Shown here: in pieces, positions 1-8,625 of the stretch
Position numbering within the stretch: position 1 is the first letter of the stretch
Layout: the number at the start of each line of letters is the position of its first letter
Assembly (NCBI RefSeq): GCF_004022215.1
Contig: NZ_SAUZ01000004.1
Location: forward strand, 162,527-226,526
Direction of reading: 5' to 3'
DNA: 64,000 bases
DNA from: Paenirhodobacter populi
GTDB lineage: Bacteria > Pseudomonadota > Alphaproteobacteria > Rhodobacterales > Rhodobacteraceae
The notes under the pieces: model-generated
Database searches by the model: none
Told to the model about the DNA's origin: nothing
Seen by the model: the letters and a program-made list of their open reading frames with translations, nothing else
Made by a program: the position numbers and the translations under genes

Positions 1-1758
1 CGTGCCGCCTTTCAGCTTCAGCGGCCCGACTTTCGGTGCGATGATAAAGACACTGCCGCCTTCCGCCTTGATGGTGTCAGTCAGTTTGTCGATCCCGGCC
101 TTGTCGGACCCTTCGGCGATCAGCAACCCGATCTTGCGACCCTTCAGTGTTTCTTTCCAGTTCTTCTGGACCGACAGCGCATCCGAGGGGGCCAGATCGA
201 GTGGTTCCCGGAATGGCGTGACGGGTTCGGGCAAATCAACGCCCAGACCTTTCGCCACCCGGGCGCCCAGATCCCCATCGATCACCCGCAGATGCGACAG
301 CACTCGGGCGCGAACATGATCCAGCCCAACCTTGGACAGTTCGAACACGAAGGCCGAGGCAATATGCGCCTGCTCGTTCTCGGTCATTGAGCGCCAGTAC
401 ATGCGCGGCTGGCTGTAGTGGTCTCCGAAGCTTTCGGCGCGGATACGCAGTTTTTCACCCGCTATGTCCTGCGGGGCCGTTGAGAACCCCTCGGCGCTGG
501 CGCGCGGACCGGGGTCTTCGCCCGCCTGGTCAAGGCTGTTTGGCTCGTAATTCGCCCGGCCTTTCGGCACCTGCGTCTGCATCAGCCCGTCGCGCATCAT
601 ATTGGCATAGGGGCATTTCGGCGCATTCACCGGGATTTGGTGAAAATTTGTCGTGCCGAGCCGCGATTTTTGAGTGTCGAGATAGGAAAACAGGCGTCCC
701 TGCAACAAGGGATCGTCCGAGAAGTCGATGCCGGGCACGATGTTCGAGGGCAGGAAGGCCGCCTGCTCATTTTCGGCGAAGTGGTTGTCAGGGTTGCGGT
801 TCAGCACCATGCGACCGACGACGCGCAGAGGCACCACCTCTTCGGGGACGATCTTGGTCGGGTCGAGCACGTCATAGGGAAGGCTGTCCGCCAGTTTCTG
901 GTCGAACACCTGCACCGCGAAATCCCATTCCGGGTAATCTCCCGCCGCAATCGCCTCGTGAAGATCGCGGCGATGGTAATCGTTGTCGGCGCCCTGCAGT
1001 TTCGCGCTTTCGTCCCAGATCAGCGATTGCGTACCGAGCGCAGGGCGCCAGTGGAACTTGACGAAGCTCGTCTCGCCCTTGCCATTTACGAATTTGAAGG
1101 TGTGTACGCCGAACCCTTCCATCATCCGAAGGCTGCGCGGGATGGCCCGATCGGACATTGCCCAGATCACCGTGTGCAGGCTTTCCGGCATCAGCGAGAC
1201 GAAATCCCAGAAGGTGTCATGCGCAGAGGCTGCCTGCGGATAGCCGCGATCCGCCTCCATCTTCACCGAGTGGATCAGGTCGGGGAACTTGATCGCGTCC
1301 TGGATGAAGAAGACCGGGATATTGTTGCCGACCAGATCCCAGTTGCCCTGATCGGTGTAGAACTTAACCGCAAAGCCCCGCACGTCGCGCGGTGTATCGA
1401 CCGAGCCCGCACCACCTGCCACGGTGGAGAACCGTACAAACACGGGTGTATCCTTGCCCTTCTCGCTCAGAAGGCTGGCGCGGGTCAGGTCCGGGATCGG
1501 ATCGGTGCAGGTGAATACCCCATGCGCTGCGGATCCACGGGCGTGGACGATGCGCTCGGGGATGCGCTCATGGTCGAAATGGAAGATCTTTTCGCGCAGC
1601 AAGAAATCTTCCAGCAGCGTCGGGCCCCGGTCGCCTGCGCGCAGCGAGTTCTGATTGTCGGAAACGGGAATGCCGTGGTTCGTGGTGAGAACCGCGCCGC
1701 CGCGCTGCTGCGTCTCGCCAGCATTGCCTGTGATGGTGTCAAAGGGTTTGCCTGCCAT
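1..1758 (-). CDS. katE: Large-subunit catalase (HPII/KatE type), 3' end outside the window
   Basis: Heme catalase that breaks hydrogen peroxide into water and oxygen in the cytoplasm. The 586 visible codons read without a stop from ATG at 1758, which has AAAGGCAGG just upstream. The N-terminus shows the catalytic-His context FDHERIPERIVHARG, then the Asn context VGNNIPVFFIQDA, and the heme-ligand Tyr context RLFSYLDTQ. Beyond about residue 500 the protein continues into a flavodoxin/DJ-1-like domain (KGRKIGLLIAEGSDK), as in large clade 2 catalases of about 700-750 residues. The gene runs off the left edge. Function is inferred from clear motif identity. Confidence 0.95.
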   Translation of the reverse strand, partial: MAGKPFDTITGNAGETQQRGGAVLTTNHGIPVSDNQNSLRAGDRGPTLLEDFLLREKIFHFDHERIPERIVHARGSAAHGVFTCTDPIPDLTRASLLSEKGKDTPVFVRFSTVAGGAGSVDTPRDVRGFAVKFYTDQGNWDLVGNNIPVFFIQDAIKFPDLIHSVKMEADRGYPQAASAHDTFWDFVSLMPESLHTVIWAMSDRAIPRSLRMMEGFGVHTFKFVNGKGETSFVKFHWRPALGTQSLIWDESAKLQGADNDYHRRDLHEAIAAGDYPEWDFAVQVFDQKLADSLPYDVLDPTKIVPEEVVPLRVVGRMVLNRNPDNHFAENEQAAFLPSNIVPGIDFSDDPLLQGRLFSYLDTQKSRLGTTNFHQIPVNAPKCPYANMMRDGLMQTQVPKGRANYEPNSLDQAGEDPGPRASAEGFSTAPQDIAGEKLRIRAESFGDHYSQPRMYWRSMTENEQAHIASAFVFELSKVGLDHVRARVLSHLRVIDGDLGARVAKGLGVDLPEPVTPFREPLDLAPSDALSVQKNWKETLKGRKIGLLIAEGSDKAGIDKLTDTIKAEGGSVFIIAPKVGPLKLKGGT

Positions 1759-1927
1759 TGTCCTGCCTTTCAAAGGTGGGATCGGCGCGTTCGTGGCCTT
1801 TTCGTCCGGCCGCGCGTCGAAGATCGGTCTTCGCGAAGTGGTATCCGGAAAACAGTGCGGGGCGCATGCAAGCAATGTCGCCGCCGAAAAATCGGAAAGG
1901 GGAAGCGCCCCCTTTCCGGCCGACTAA

Positions 1928-2245
1928 TCAGCGGCGGCGATCAGCGGCGCAGAGACCGCCAAGAACAAAGCCCGCCGCGAGACCCAGCAGTCCCACGGTC
2001 GACAGCACGGTTGCTGTGGTGCCGGGATTGTCGCGCATCGCGCTCGCTGCAACATTGGCCTGGTCCCGGACCTGTGCCACTGCGTGTCGGGCGCGTGCTC
2101 TGCCGCCCTCGATAACCTCGTCGGCATCTTCCGCCGCTCCGGATACGCGCGCGGAGAATGCCTTGCTGATCCTCGACATTTCTTTCTTCAGTTCGGCAAT
2201 CTGCTTTTCAAGATCGGCACGGACGTCATCGGCAGCATCGGCCAT
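1928..2245 (-). CDS. DUF883/ElaB-YqjD-like membrane-anchored protein
   Basis: Protein of 105 residues: a charged amphipathic helical N-terminal half (about 1-45) with a strong coiled-coil pattern, then a C-terminal hydrophobic segment (about 80-98, TVGLLGLAAGFVLGGL) and a short basic tail. This is the layout of the DUF883 family, whose E. coli members ElaB and YqjD are tail-anchored in the inner membrane and bind ribosomes in stationary phase or stress. It lies between the catalase and the repair-like trio, all on the minus strand, which fits a general stress setting. The ribosome role here is only inferred from the family. Confidence 0.75.
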   Translation of the reverse strand: MADAADDVRADLEKQIAELKKEMSRISKAFSARVSGAAEDADEVIEGGRARARHAVAQVRDQANVAASAMRDNPGTTATVLSTVGLLGLAAGFVLGGLCAADRRR

Positions 2246-2260
2246 TACTCTGCTCCTTCA

Positions 2261-2980
2261 CTATTCACGCCATGAAACTGTGGAGAGAGAACGATCAAGT
2301 GACGAAGCGGTTCCCACGGATGACGTCGGGTCGGTCCGGAGAGGCAGGAAACCGCAGACCCGCGCGGCAGCAGCTATATCCTCAGTCAGCTCCGCCCGGC
2401 GGCGCATCTTTGTCCCGGTATCGGTCTGGCGCAGAATACCGGATGGGTGCCACGAGATCAGCACCTGCCCGCCGTGAAGCCCCGTCTCGGTCTGCCCGCG
2501 ACGGGGGCCGAGCGGTGCGTCATTTCCGGTCAGCGCGAAGGCCGCGGAAGCCCCGAGTGCCAGAACCATCCGCGGCCGGATAAAGGATAGTTCCAGCCCC
2601 AGCCACCAGCGACAATGCAGGATTTCCTGCCGGTCGGGGTTCTGGTGCAGTCGCTGTTTACCTCGCGGTGCGAACTTGAAATGCTTCACCGCATTGGTCA
2701 GCCAGACCTGCCCGGCGTCGACCTGCGCCTCTGCCATGAGTACGCGCAGAAGCTGTCCGGCGGGGCCGACGAATGGTCGGCCTTCCAGATCTTCGCGGTC
2801 GCCGGGTTGCTCTCCGACGATCATCAGACGTGCCGACGCGAGCCCTTCGCCCCAGACGGTCTGTGTTGCCGCCTCGCAGAGGCCACAGCGTCTGCATTGC
2901 AAGGCGGCCTCGCGCGCTTCACCCATTGTTTCCGGCCGTTCGGGCGCGGTTGGCATCGCGGCGCGGTAGCGGGTGGACAC
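2261..2980 (-). CDS. UdgX-type uracil-DNA glycosylase/cross-linking protein
   Basis: Family-4-like uracil-DNA glycosylase of the UdgX subgroup. Visible are Cys29, Cys32 and Cys35 (probable iron-sulfur ligands), motif GEQPGDREDLEGRPFVGPAG at 56-75, TNAVKHFKF at 95-103, the UdgX-specific loop KQRLH at 108-112, and the HPS motif near 177. Characterised UdgX proteins use the His of this loop to bond covalently to the abasic site after uracil excision. The GTG at 2980 is only a formal start. Homologues often carry an N-terminal DUF4130 domain in one chain, and here that domain lies just upstream in another frame, so this is probably the C-terminal half of a broken fusion. Confidence 0.85.
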   Translation of the reverse strand: MSTRYRAAMPTAPERPETMGEAREAALQCRRCGLCEAATQTVWGEGLASARLMIVGEQPGDREDLEGRPFVGPAGQLLRVLMAEAQVDAGQVWLTNAVKHFKFAPRGKQRLHQNPDRQEILHCRWWLGLELSFIRPRMVLALGASAAFALTGNDAPLGPRRGQTETGLHGGQVLISWHPSGILRQTDTGTKMRRRAELTEDIAAAARVCGFLPLRTDPTSSVGTASSLDRSLSTVSWRE

Positions 2981-3774
2981 GGCGGCTGCTCCAGGGCGGG
3001 GCAGGGGGTGGCCGCCGCTTCACGCATACGTTCTACCCGCGCCTCGGCATCTCGCAGCATATCCGGGATCAGGCGCGTCTCCGGCAGGTTCTTCCAGTAT
3101 TTCTTCGGCATTTCCGAGCGCATCGCATCCAGCTTCACCCGTGACGGGTTAAAGATATTGGCGAAATAGGTGGCCCAGAGACTTTCTGAGGCATCTTCGG
3201 GCAGATCGGGCCGGGCGCCGCCGTTGTGAAAGGTCAACCGGCCGGCTTCGAACCGTGCGGTCAGGCCTGGCGTCGCAATCATCCAGTCCATATCCGCGAA
3301 GCGTTTGACGAAAAAAGAACTGCCGGGCTCCAGCGTGTCATGCTCTGGCTCAAACCAGGCAGCGAAGCGGCGCCGGCCCTCAGAGGGTAGTTCGCGGAAG
3401 CGCACGAAAGCATGCATCTTGTGGATGTCGCGCCCCACCGATTTCGCCATCAGGTTCAGGCGACGGCCCAGCGGATCGGCCTGCGACAGCGGATCACCCT
3501 GCCGCCGGTCAAGCTGCCAGAGTGCCCGATAGAGAAGCGCTGTCCGTTCGGGCGCAGAATGCCAGATCACTGATCCGGCGAGTTTCAGAAAACCTCCGGG
3601 CACACGCGTCTGATGGGGTCCGGGCGTATCGGGCAGGGGGGCTGCGGCGAATAATCCACCCCCACCGGTCCAACTGATTTCGTCGGGCGGAATCCGGTGG
3701 CTGATCGCAATACGGGCAGCTTCGCGCCAGGCATCAAAGGTGCCGCGCCCGGGCAGTGTGACAGTATAGCTCAC
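2824..3774 (-). CDS. DUF4130 (TIGR03915-type) domain protein, frame-shifted from UdgX
   Basis: Starts at GTG 3774, overlapping the stop of the radical SAM gene (GTGA). Recognisable up to about codon 255: a segment with SHRIPPDEISWTGGG, then KSVGRDIHKMHAFVRFRE, AAWFEPEHDTLEPGSSFFVKRFA-like sequence and MPKKYWKNLPETRLIPDM. This is the DUF4130 'probable DNA metabolism' domain that travels with UdgX and a radical SAM partner. After about 3010 the frame runs into a low-complexity Pro/Arg tail that overlaps UdgX out of frame. One added C in the C5 run (plus-strand G run 3004-3008) would join DUF4130 to UdgX in one chain. The true product ends near 3005 or is the fusion. Confidence 0.75.
   Translation of the reverse strand: MSYTVTLPGRGTFDAWREAARIAISHRIPPDEISWTGGGGLFAAAPLPDTPGPHQTRVPGGFLKLAGSVIWHSAPERTALLYRALWQLDRRQGDPLSQADPLGRRLNLMAKSVGRDIHKMHAFVRFRELPSEGRRRFAAWFEPEHDTLEPGSSFFVKRFADMDWMIATPGLTARFEAGRLTFHNGGARPDLPEDASESLWATYFANIFNPSRVKLDAMRSEMPKKYWKNLPETRLIPDMLRDAEARVERMREAAATPCPALEQPPCPPATAPRCQPRPNGRKQWVKRARPPCNADAVASARRQHRPSGAKGSRRHV
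3004..3008. other. Probable one-base deletion splitting DUF4130 from UdgX
   Basis: On the minus strand the DUF4130 frame reads GCC ACC CCC TGC here. Adding one C changes the reading to ACC CCC CTG and runs openly into the UdgX frame through the formal GTG start at 2980. The in-frame UdgX extension upstream of the run is closed by a TGA. The site is a homopolymer, so a sequencing error, a real inactivating indel or slippage are all possible. Confidence 0.6.
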
Positions 3775-5002
3775 AACAGGCTCAGTTGCTCTGGCGGCGG
3801 TGCAAACCGGGCGCGCAGATCTGCGCTGTCCGTCAGGCCGCCGGGGGACCAGCCGGGCAGGGTGATGAAGGGGCGGGCCTTTTTCATCAGCGCTCCCATT
3901 CGCACGAGGTCCTCGTAGCGCATGGATCGCGTCCGGCGTTCGGTGACGATGCGGTCCACGGTGCGGGTGCCGAACCCCGGTACGCGTAGCAGCATGTCGC
4001 GTCCGGCACGGTTCACCTCGACGGGAAAAAGGCCGCGATGCTGCAGTGCCCACGCAAGTTTGGGATCGATCTCCAGATCGAGATGGCCCGCATTTGTGCC
4101 CGTCGCGATTTCCTCGGCGCTGAAGCCGTAGAAGCGCAAGAGCCAGTCGGCCTGATATAGTCTGTGTTCACGCAGCAAGGGTGGCTGAACCAGCGGCAGC
4201 ACCGATGAGGCGTCAGGGATGGGGGAGAAGGCCGAGTAATAGACGCGCCGGAGCTTGTAGCCAGCGTAAAGCCGGGTCGAGCTTTTCAGGATCGTCACGT
4301 CATCGGTGCCGTCCGCGCCGATGATCATCTGCGTACTCTGCCCGGCGGGCGCGAAACGGGCAGGGCGTTTCCCGGTGTGGCTTCGCTCCTTTGCCGCCTC
4401 GCCTTCCAGACGCACCTGCGCCATGGCGGCGCGGATCGTCTCTGGCCGTTTCTCGGGAGCGAGCTGGCGGACACTGGCATCCTGCGGCAGCTCGACGTTG
4501 ATCGAGAGACGGTCGGCGTGGAGCCGGCTTCACGGATCAGGTCGGGTGAGGCATCCGGGATAGTCTTGAGATGGATATAACCTCTGAACCCGTGGTTCTG
4601 GTGCAGGGTCCTGACGATGCGAACCATATCCGCCATGGTCTGATCGGGCGACCGGATGATGCCGGAGGACAGGAACAAGCCCTCAATGTAGTTCCTGCGG
4701 TAGAATTCCAAAGTCAGCGTTACAACTTCGTCGACCGAGAAGCGCGCACGTTCGATGTTGGATGACACCCGATTGATGCAATAGGCGCAGTCGAAGATGC
4801 AGAAATTGGTCATCAGGATCTTCAGCAGGCTGATGCAGCGCCCGTCCGGCGTATAGGCGTGGCAGATGCCGCTGCCGCCGGAGGAGCCGATGCCGCCTTT
4901 ACGGGAGTCGCGCTTCTCGCCCCCGCTTGACGCACAGGAGGCGTCATACTTTGCCGCATCCGAAAGGATCGCGAGTTTGTGCTGAAGCGTCGTTCTTGCC
5001 AT
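3771..5002 (-). pseudogene. Radical SAM DNA modification/repair-like protein (TIGR03916 type), frameshifted
   Basis: Two overlapping frames make up one protein of about 410 residues. The N-terminal part starts at ATG 5002 (MARTTLQHKLAILSDAAKYD) and holds the radical SAM cluster motif CIFDCAYC (Cys-x3-Cys-x2-Cys). At about 4523/4524 the frame breaks: one missing G on the plus strand (GAGCC where GAGGCC is expected) turns the natural continuation LHADRLSINVELPQ into an unrelated tail. The correct frame resumes immediately and carries the C-terminal part, with RVYYSAF, a helix-hairpin-helix-like VPGFGTRTVDRI, and ends at 3771. It overlaps the DUF4130 start by 4 bases and sits behind a LexA box. 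The exact DNA reaction of this family is not established to my knowledge. Confidence 0.8.
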
Positions 5003-5017
5003 GCAGGGGGAATATAT

Positions 5018-5032
5018 GTTCATGAAATGTTC
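5018..5032 (-). promoter_or_regulatory. LexA (SOS) box upstream of the radical SAM-DUF4130-UdgX operon
   Basis: Perfect GAAC-N7-GAAC read on the minus strand (GTTC ATGAAAT GTTC on the plus strand). This is the established alphaproteobacterial LexA site. It lies 16 bp before the ATG at 5002 with an AT-rich spacer. Position and downstream DNA-repair content make it a likely operator, so the operon should be induced by DNA damage. Confidence 0.8.
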
Positions 5033-5166
5033 GTCAATTTCCATGCCAGCAGGCAAGCGGAAATCGGGACGGCAGACCCGGGTCAGCGGCCGACGCTGCT
5101 CCGGGGCCAACCGATCAGCGTCGGTAGCCCAAGCCCACTCAGATCCGTAAGCGTTCGGGCTGACCG

Positions 5167-5352
5167 CTACCCATTCCTGCGAGAGGGAAACAGATCATCG
5201 ACCTCGTTGGTCTTGTCGTCGGGGATGCGGGCGAGCGTGTCGGCGAGCCAATCGTAGGGATCGACGGCGGCGATCCTGGCGGGCTCGATCAGGGTGACCG
5301 GCAGTAAGGGCGCGCGCGGTGGCGGCCACACCGCAAGATTGCTTTGACACAT
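5167..5352 (-). pseudogene. IS66-family transposase C-terminal remnant
   Basis: The only recognisable part is the C-terminal tail of an IS66 TnpC-type transposase: a segment with LIEPARIAAVDPYDWLADTL followed by ARIPDDKTNEVDDLFP. No catalytic core, accessory orfs or terminal repeats were seen nearby. The fragment sits between the repair-like operon and the marR gene and marks an old insertion or recombination junction. Confidence 0.7.
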
Positions 5353-5358
5353 TCTTCG

Positions 5359-5820
5359 TTATGAGGTGGCCTCGTCTTTTCCTGCCAGATGGTGTTCCAG
5401 CTGCCGCAACAGTGCGATCAGCCTGCCAAAGCCATCCGAGCCGAGGGCCGAAAAGATTTCTACATTCCCGGTTTCGAGAATGCGTCCGACTTCGGGCATC
5501 AGATCGCGGCCCTTCTGCGAAAGCGCGAAAAGCGCCCTGCGACGATCGGCGCTGTCCGTCGTGCGAATAAGCAGCCCCTCTTTCACCATCCGGTCGAGCA
5601 TCTGGGCCATGGCTGGCTGACCGATGCGGCCCATCTCGGCAAGCTCTTTCTGCGACAGATGCCCGGCAGCCTTCAGCGCCCCAAGCACGGGCATATACGC
5701 GACGTTGATGCCGAGCGGCGCCAGCCGTCGATCAAAGTCACGCGTGATCAGCCGCGCAACCTGGTTCAACAGGCGGCCTGGATTTCGATGCGAAGCGGCC
5801 TCATGCGTGAGTGAGGGCAT
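5359..5820 (-). CDS. MarR-family transcriptional regulator
   Basis: Protein of 153 residues with a winged helix-turn-helix at about 45-110 (GHLSQKELAEMGRIGQPAMAQMLDRM, then the wing TTDSADRRRALFALSQKG). MarR proteins are dimeric repressors released by small phenolic or other ligands. The gene diverges from an FAD monooxygenase, and the 62-bp gap holds two similar palindromes 21 bp apart, so it probably represses itself and the monooxygenase. The ATG abuts an operator and has no Shine-Dalgarno, so its transcript may be leaderless. Confidence 0.9.
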   Translation of the reverse strand: MPSLTHEAASHRNPGRLLNQVARLITRDFDRRLAPLGINVAYMPVLGALKAAGHLSQKELAEMGRIGQPAMAQMLDRMVKEGLLIRTTDSADRRRALFALSQKGRDLMPEVGRILETGNVEIFSALGSDGFGRLIALLRQLEHHLAGKDEATS

Positions 5821-5821
5821 T

Positions 5822-5860
5822 TACATTGGCTCCGATGTATTATATATCGGCCCCAATGTA
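5822..5860. promoter_or_regulatory. Tandem MarR-type operators in the divergent gap
   Basis: Two 18-bp imperfect palindromes, TACATTGGCTCCGATGTA (5822-5839) and TATATCGGCCCCAATGTA (5843-5860), are spaced 21 bp centre to centre, two turns of helix. Their outer arms TACATTGG and CCAATGTA are also exact inverted repeats. They fill the gap between marR and the monooxygenase and very likely bind the adjacent MarR protein on one face of the DNA. Confidence 0.75.
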
Positions 5861-5882
5861 TCTCTGTGGGGGCTTCGGGGCA

Positions 5883-6980
5883 ATGTCCAGATCACTTCAG
5901 ATCGCAATCGTCGGGGGCGGGCCAGGCGGGTTGACGGCGGCGATCATCCTGCACAGGCAGGGCCATCAGGTGCGGGTTTACGAGGCGGACCCCTCGGCCG
6001 ATCACCGCAAGCAAGGTGGTACGCTCGATCTGCATGCGGACTCGGGCCAGTTGGCGCTTCACCGCGCCGGGCTGCTGGACAGTTTCCGGGCGATCGCACG
6101 CCATGAAGACCAGAACAGCACGGATATAGACCCGGTCACCGGTCAGGTGGAACAGACGCCGCCGCACCCGGAAGAGGACATGGACCGGCCCGAGATCGAC
6201 CGAGGCCTTTTGCGACAGCTGCTGCTCGGGGCGCTTCCGCCTGGCTGCTTTATCTGGGGCGCGCGTCTCGATCATGTCGAGATCGGCACGCAGGGCCGCC
6301 ACACCATGGTATTTCAAAGCGGCGCGCGCGTTGAGGCCGATGTCGTGATCGGCGCTGACGGCGCATGGTCGCGTGTGCGCAAAGCTCTCACGCCTGTGGC
6401 TCCGTTCTACACCGGGGTCACGTTCCTTGAAGGCTGGATCGAGACCCCGACCCCCGCACAGACCGACCTTGTCGGTCATGGCTCGCTGTTTTCCTTCGGC
6501 GGGCCTGAGGCGGTTTTTGCCCAAAGGAACGGCGAAGGCCGGATCTGCGTCTATGCTGCCGTGCAAAGGCCGCAGGAATGGCTGAAAACACAGCTGGCAC
6601 AGATGCCTGCGCCCGAGCTGGTGAGGCATATCTATCAGGGGTGGGCCGCGAACCTTCGCAGCCTTCTCGACGGCTGCGCGGCTTTCATCGAGCGGCCGAT
6701 CTACAGCCTGCCGGCGGACTTCGGCTGGCAGGCGCATCCCGGCATTACGCTGATCGGAGATGCCGCGCATCTGATGCCCCCGCTGGGGGTGGGCGTGAAC
6801 CTTGCCATGCTTGATGCCACAGACCTTGCTGTCGCCATTGGCGATGGGTCGGACTGGCAAGAGGCGCTGCGGCAATGCGAAATCTGCATCAGGGATCGCG
6901 CGCAATCCCATATGCGCGAAATCATCCCGGGCTTCACCGAATGGTTCGCGGGACCATCGCCCGTCCGCCAGCGCGCCTGA
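5883..6980 (+). CDS. FAD-dependent monooxygenase (TetX/aromatic hydroxylase type)
   Basis: Flavoprotein hydroxylase of 365 residues using NAD(P)H and oxygen on an aromatic or other small substrate. It has the Rossmann FAD motif IVGGGPGGLTAA at about 8-19, the DG motif VIGADGAWSRVRKAL near 155, and the second FAD motif IGDAAHLMPPLGVGVNLAMLDA near 295. ATG 5883 is preferred because the upstream in-frame codons cross the operators and the FAD motif normally lies at the extreme N-terminus. It diverges from marR, its likely repressor. The substrate cannot be read from sequence. A TetX-like drug-modifying role is possible but unproven. Confidence 0.85.
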   Translation: MSRSLQIAIVGGGPGGLTAAIILHRQGHQVRVYEADPSADHRKQGGTLDLHADSGQLALHRAGLLDSFRAIARHEDQNSTDIDPVTGQVEQTPPHPEEDMDRPEIDRGLLRQLLLGALPPGCFIWGARLDHVEIGTQGRHTMVFQSGARVEADVVIGADGAWSRVRKALTPVAPFYTGVTFLEGWIETPTPAQTDLVGHGSLFSFGGPEAVFAQRNGEGRICVYAAVQRPQEWLKTQLAQMPAPELVRHIYQGWAANLRSLLDGCAAFIERPIYSLPADFGWQAHPGITLIGDAAHLMPPLGVGVNLAMLDATDLAVAIGDGSDWQEALRQCEICIRDRAQSHMREIIPGFTEWFAGPSPVRQRA

Positions 6981-7006
6981 GCTTTCGAAAAATCAAACAA
7001 TCAACG

Positions 7007-7915
7007 TCATCGGGCGAAGGATAGCTGTCCGGCGGTGGCGTCCCCGAAATTTCCCGCCGCGACGGTGACATTCACCGCCAGTTCGATGAGTGAATCACTG
7101 CTGCCGCTGAAGCTTCCTGCGACGGGGACGATCTGGTGAACGTCACGCGCGACGCCTACCGGGATCAGGTTTTTCGGCCCCACGCTCCGGTTGGTGGGAT
7201 CGAAGGTAATCCATCCAGCGCCAGGTACAAAAATCTCAACCCAGGCATGGGTTGATCCTGGTCCGGCGGAGCCGACCAGATTGTCCTGGGGATCAAACAG
7301 ATAACCGGATACGATGCGGACTCCAAATCCCAGGGTCCGTGCCGCTTCGGCCAATAAAACCGCGAAATCCCTGCACGATCCCCAGCCACGGCGCAGAGTT
7401 TCAAGTGGGGACTGGGTGCCCTCACTTTCCCGACTCTGGTAGGAAATCTGGTTGGAGACGCCATCACTGACATCCTTGAGAAGGGACAATGTGTCGGTCG
7501 GGCGGCTGAAGATGAAACCCTCGACCCATCGGGCAAGCTCGCCCGCGCTATCCTGATATTGCGGTACGGCAAGAGCTCCGAGATCGGTCAGGTCATCATT
7601 CGGATAGAGGAACGGCCAGCTGACGGCCGAGGCCGCGATCGAGAACACCGGCCAGTTCGGCGCTGTCAGTTCGATCCGCGCACGGCTTTCGATCACCAGG
7701 TGCTCGGTTGGCGCACCGAAGCTGGCCGTGGCGACGGTATTGCCAAAGACGTCATGCGCCCAGGTGACCACGGCTTCGGGTGTCACAGAAATACTGTGGG
7801 ACAGCAGGCCCAGGTCTCGCGATTCACGCGGGCGCAGCATCAGCCGATGGGGACCGAGAGACACCGGGTGCCGGTAACGGTAGGTGGTTATATGGGCCGT
7901 TTCGAGAAGGGTCAA
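7007..7915 (-). CDS. Transglutaminase-like cysteine protease-fold protein
   Basis: About 302 residues from TTG 7915 ([14 protein letters not shown]). The N-terminal beta domain (about 1-90, with [14 protein letters not shown]) is the bacterial transglutaminase N-domain, followed by a core with Cys in [20 protein letters not shown], His in [15 protein letters not shown] and Asp in TFDPTN, the full catalytic triad. Such proteins act as peptidases or amide-bond modifying enzymes, but their substrates are mostly unknown. A longer frame reaches 8173 but overlaps the zinc-ribbon gene and lacks domain support. No signal peptide is visible. Confidence 0.85.
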   Translation of the reverse strand: MTLLETAHITTYRYRHPVSLGPHRLMLRPRESRDLGLLSHSISVTPEAVVTWAHDVFGNTVATASFGAPTEHLVIESRARIELTAPNWPVFSIAASAVSWPFLYPNDDLTDLGALAVPQYQDSAGELARWVEGFIFSRPTDTLSLLKDVSDGVSNQISYQSRESEGTQSPLETLRRGWGSCRDFAVLLAEAARTLGFGVRIVSGYLFDPQDNLVGSAGPGSTHAWVEIFVPGAGWITFDPTNRSVGPKNLIPVGVARDVHQIVPVAGSFSGSSDSLIELAVNVTVAAGNFGDATAGQLSFAR

Positions 7916-7962
7916 ATGACATCCTGCGCTGGTCAGGGAGGAAGGGGCTTCGGAGGGGCGCC

Positions 7963-8157
7963 TCAGGTTCTGCGGGGGGAGCCGTGGCTTATGGGGGCTG
8001 CATTTCGCCAGGCATGCGACGATTTGCAGTGCCGGCAGATGCGCTCGCCGAAGCCTTCGCTCCAGAATACCGTCCCGCAACGCATACAGGTTCGTTGGGT
8101 CGGGACATCCGCGACGGCGGGCCGCTGAAAGGCATCTTCTGGAACGGGTTTGTTCAT
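7963..8157 (-). CDS. Small zinc-ribbon protein
   Basis: Protein of 64 residues with CMRC at about 25-28 and CRHC at about 41-44, a four-cysteine zinc ribbon with a short knuckle spacer ([13 protein letters not shown]). It overlaps the gene upstream by 4 bases (ATGA), which suggests translational coupling. The function is unknown. The Cys pairs and coupling make it a believable gene despite its size. Confidence 0.65.
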   Translation of the reverse strand: MNKPVPEDAFQRPAVADVPTQRTCMRCGTVFWSEGFGERICRHCKSSHAWRNAAPISHGSPRRT

Positions 8158-8465
8158 GGAATTTTCGGTTCATCTTCGATCAGCCGGGCCAGATCACCAA
8201 GCGCGCGCTGAATCAGTTTCTGTTTCCGGGCGTCCTGGGATTCCGCGGTTTCAGAGTAGCGGCGGATCAGGTATTGCGCTTTGATGGCCGCTTCGTGCCA
8301 GGTCACCGCCGGTTCGGCCAGGAGCTGTGCCTCGAGCTCTTCCTGCCGACGGCGCAACGCCTCCTGATCCGCTTCGAATTCCTTCAGGGAATGACGCCGG
8401 AAATCGGTCGCCATCTGACCTTCGGTCGTGCGCCGGGCATCGAGGTTCACCGGATCATCTGTCAT
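8154..8465 (-). CDS. Hypothetical helical protein, coupled to the zinc-ribbon gene
   Basis: Protein of 103 residues, mostly charged helix. The stretch [19 protein letters not shown] at about 27-45 looks like a coiled coil, and the second half ([20 protein letters not shown]) is also helical. No membrane segment or signal. Its stop overlaps the start of the zinc-ribbon gene, so the two form a small operon. I do not recognise a characterised family. Confidence 0.65.
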   Translation of the reverse strand: MTDDPVNLDARRTTEGQMATDFRRHSLKEFEADQEALRRRQEELEAQLLAEPAVTWHEAAIKAQYLIRRYSETAESQDARKQKLIQRALGDLARLIEDEPKIP

Positions 8466-8625
8466 GGCGGTCCTCCCTTGAAAATGTCCCGCTGCGATCA
8501 GGACTGGTGCAATATCCTTGCCGAATAAACGCCGTGCCCGACGATCCGATCCTTGGTGATCCCCTGATTTGGATCAGTCGTCGCGGATCTCGTCCCACAC
8601 GATGATCTATCGTGTTTCACCGATG

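Noticed and set aside
637..2115. 492-codon plus-strand frame opposite the catalase
   Set aside because: Antisense to clear catalase motifs.
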